This document shows, one piece after another, positions 6,732 through 7,680 of a stretch of DNA of 7,680 nt. The translations under genes and the position numbers were made by a program. The notes below the pieces were generated by a model that was not told where the DNA came from, ran no database searches, and was given only the letters and a program-made list of their open reading frames with translations. How positions within the stretch are numbered: the first letter of the stretch is position 1; every line of letters begins with the position of its first letter. Source of the stretch: an uncultured Collinsella sp. (GTDB taxonomy: Bacteria; Actinomycetota; Coriobacteriia; Coriobacteriales; Coriobacteriaceae); assembly GCA_900551625.1 (NCBI GenBank), contig URWZ01000068.1:1-7680 (forward strand), given 5' to 3'.

Positions 6732-7229
6732 ATGCCGGGCGAGAATTTTCCTGGCGACAGGATCGTGAGTCTTGTCGACGAGCTCGAGGGGCTCATCGAA
6801 GAGGCTAAGACGCCGTTCGGCAAGAACGCCCAGATGAAGGTTATCGACGCCGACGTCTTCTTTAACATCCTCGATGAGATCCGCATGAGCTATCCCGAGG
6901 AGTGGCAGAAGTCCCGCCGTATCCTCAAAGAGCGCGAGGAGCTTATGGCCTCCGCCGCCGCTCAGGCCGATTCCATCATTGCCGATGCTCAGCAGCAGGC
7001 GCTCACCATTGCCGGTGAGCAGGAAATTGTCCGCTTGGCACAGCAGCAGGCCGACGACATCCGCGACCGTGCCCAGCAGTACGAGCGCGAGACGCGCTAT
7101 GCCGCCGAGGATTACGCCGAGCAGGTCTTTACGCACCTCGAGGAGAACCTTAAGAGCCTGACCGGCACCGTCACCCGTTGCCGTCAGCAGCTCAACGAGG
7201 GCGCCGCTCAGCAGAACGGTCAGTGGTAA
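6732..7229 (+). CDS. SepIVA-like (DivIVA-related) coiled-coil protein
   Basis: 165-residue, highly charged, Ala/Gln/Glu-rich protein with no signal peptide or membrane segment. The N-terminal module has VDELEGLIEEA (15-25) and DADVFFNILDEIRMSYPEEW (39-58). A helical, coiled-coil-prone stretch follows, with ADSIIADAQQQA-type repeats (about 60-128). The C-terminal module is HLEENLKSLTGTVTRCRQQL (135-154). From memory this N- and C-terminal pattern resembles mycobacterial SepIVA (Rv2927c), an essential septum/cell-envelope protein distantly related to DivIVA, which also sits next to a DUF177 gene. The mycobacterial protein has a longer central coil. Automated annotation often labels such proteins ATPase or ATP synthase subunit B-like, but no Walker motif is present here. 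The stop and the DUF177 start overlap as TAATG. A role in septation or polar growth is inference; identification as a coiled-coil protein is direct. Confidence 0.8.
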   Translation: MPGENFPGDRIVSLVDELEGLIEEAKTPFGKNAQMKVIDADVFFNILDEIRMSYPEEWQKSRRILKEREELMASAAAQADSIIADAQQQALTIAGEQEIVRLAQQQADDIRDRAQQYERETRYAAEDYAEQVFTHLEENLKSLTGTVTRCRQQLNEGAAQQNGQW

Positions 7230-7631
7230 TGGCCGAGTTCCCGAGCGTAACCGTCGATCTTTCCGAGCAGCTCGAGTTTCCCGGAGACTCATACCCGCTG
7301 ACCGGCAAGGTCGATGTCGCCACCTACACGGTGGGCGAGAAGGAGTACCAGCTGCAGGACGGCATTGCCTACGACGTGGTCTTTACCAACGCCGGTACCG
7401 GTGTTCTGCTTTCGGGCATGGTCCGCGCTCACGCCACCGGCGAGTGCGATCGCTGCCTGGAGCCCGCCTCGTTTGATATCGCAGGCGAGATCGAGGAGTT
7501 CTACCTCTTTGAGGAGCCCGAGGACCCCGAGGCCTACGAAGACGGCTACGAGTTGCTGGGCGAGGATCGCATCGTCGATCTGGGTGAGCCCATCAACGAC
7601 GCGGTCGTCATGGACACGCCGTTCGTTGTCC
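7229..7631 (+). CDS. DUF177 (YceD-type) family protein, 3'-truncated at the contig end
   Basis: First 134 codons of a cytoplasmic DUF177 protein. Recognisable parts are the N-terminal VDLSEQLEFPGD, a beta-rich middle, the conserved VRAHATGECDRCLEPA segment with C73 and C76 (CxxC), an acidic stretch rich in E/D, and DRIVDLGEPINDAVVMDTPFVV. Family members are about 170-190 residues and often carry a second Cys-rich motif near the C-terminus, which is missing here because the genomic sequence stops at 7631. The reading frame stays open through the adapter bases that follow, so the apparent C-terminus PVSYTHLRAHETLRYLV is false. DUF177 genes usually precede rpmF (ribosomal protein L32) and lipid genes such as plsX; an rRNA-related role is reported for YceD homologues. 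Translation is probably coupled to the preceding gene through TAATG, as no clear ribosome site is seen. Confidence 0.88.
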
Positions 7632-7680
7632 CTGTCTCTTATACACATCTCCGAGCCCACGAGACGCTACGCTATCTCGT
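7632..7680. other. Untrimmed Illumina Nextera adapter at the contig end (artefact)
   Basis: 7632-7650 is the 19-bp Tn5 mosaic end CTGTCTCTTATACACATCT. It is followed by CCGAGCCCACGAGAC (7651-7665), the rest of the Nextera read-2 adapter in read-through orientation. 7666-7673 (GCTACGCT) matches the i7 index I know as N709. 7674-7680 (ATCTCGT) is the start of the P7 flow-cell sequence. The order and lengths are exactly those of adapter read-through, so these bases are library sequence and not chromosome. The mosaic end here is not evidence of a natural Tn5 element. Confidence 0.98.

Noticed and set aside
7632..7650. Tn5 mosaic end as a sign of a natural transposon
   Set aside because: It is followed at once by the synthetic Nextera adapter, index and P7 bases, with no transposase gene or target duplication. 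This is library preparation sequence.
7289..7660. 123-codon minus-strand frame starting GSEMCIRDR
   Set aside because: Its start lies within adapter sequence and the remainder is antisense to DUF177, so it is an artefact of the contig end.

Overview
The window reads as a GC-rich actinobacterial chromosome segment, most likely from class Coriobacteriia (a Collinsella-like gut organism). The order and genus are inference. The primary sigma factor carries the extended region 1.2 linker ([11 protein letters not shown]...) that I associate with actinobacterial HrdB/RpoD proteins. Third codon positions are strongly G/C, so long antisense frames stay open. Strong Shine-Dalgarno sites precede several genes. 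The gene order mixes an arrangement known from Bacillota (Asp23 protein, FakA-like, RecG) with one known from actinobacteria (a SepIVA-like coiled-coil protein before DUF177).

Layout. Positions 1-853 hold the 3' part of rpoD, whose 5' end lies outside the window. Positions 854-1286 hold no protein gene. They contain a hairpin terminator, a perfect 28-bp palindrome, a promoter with an A/T-rich upstream element, a tRNA-Asn(GTT) with encoded CCA, its terminator, a likely promoter and a 5'-leader hairpin. From 1287 to the end all genes lie on the plus strand and are tightly packed: an Asp23/Gls24 protein (TTG start), a FakA/YloV-type DAK2 kinase, recG, rsmD, coaD, a 165-residue SepIVA-like coiled-coil protein, and the first 134 codons of a DUF177 (YceD-type) gene. 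recG/rsmD, rsmD/coaD and the coiled-coil gene/DUF177 overlap by 4, 8 and 1 nt, which points to translational coupling. A probable internal promoter lies after coaD.

Functionally this is a housekeeping cluster. It covers fatty-acid phosphorylation (FakA), replication-fork repair (RecG), 16S rRNA methylation (RsmD), coenzyme A synthesis (CoaD), probable cell-envelope/septum roles (Asp23 and SepIVA-like proteins) and a DUF177 protein usually linked to ribosomal protein L32 and lipid genes.

The most important observation is technical. The last 49 bases (7632-7680) are not genomic. They match the Illumina Nextera transposase end, the rest of the read-2 adapter, an 8-base i7 index and the start of the P7 sequence. 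The contig therefore ends artificially inside the DUF177 gene, and any protein predicted across this junction has a false C-terminus. I found no CRISPR array, phage, insertion sequence, defence or other novel system in the window.
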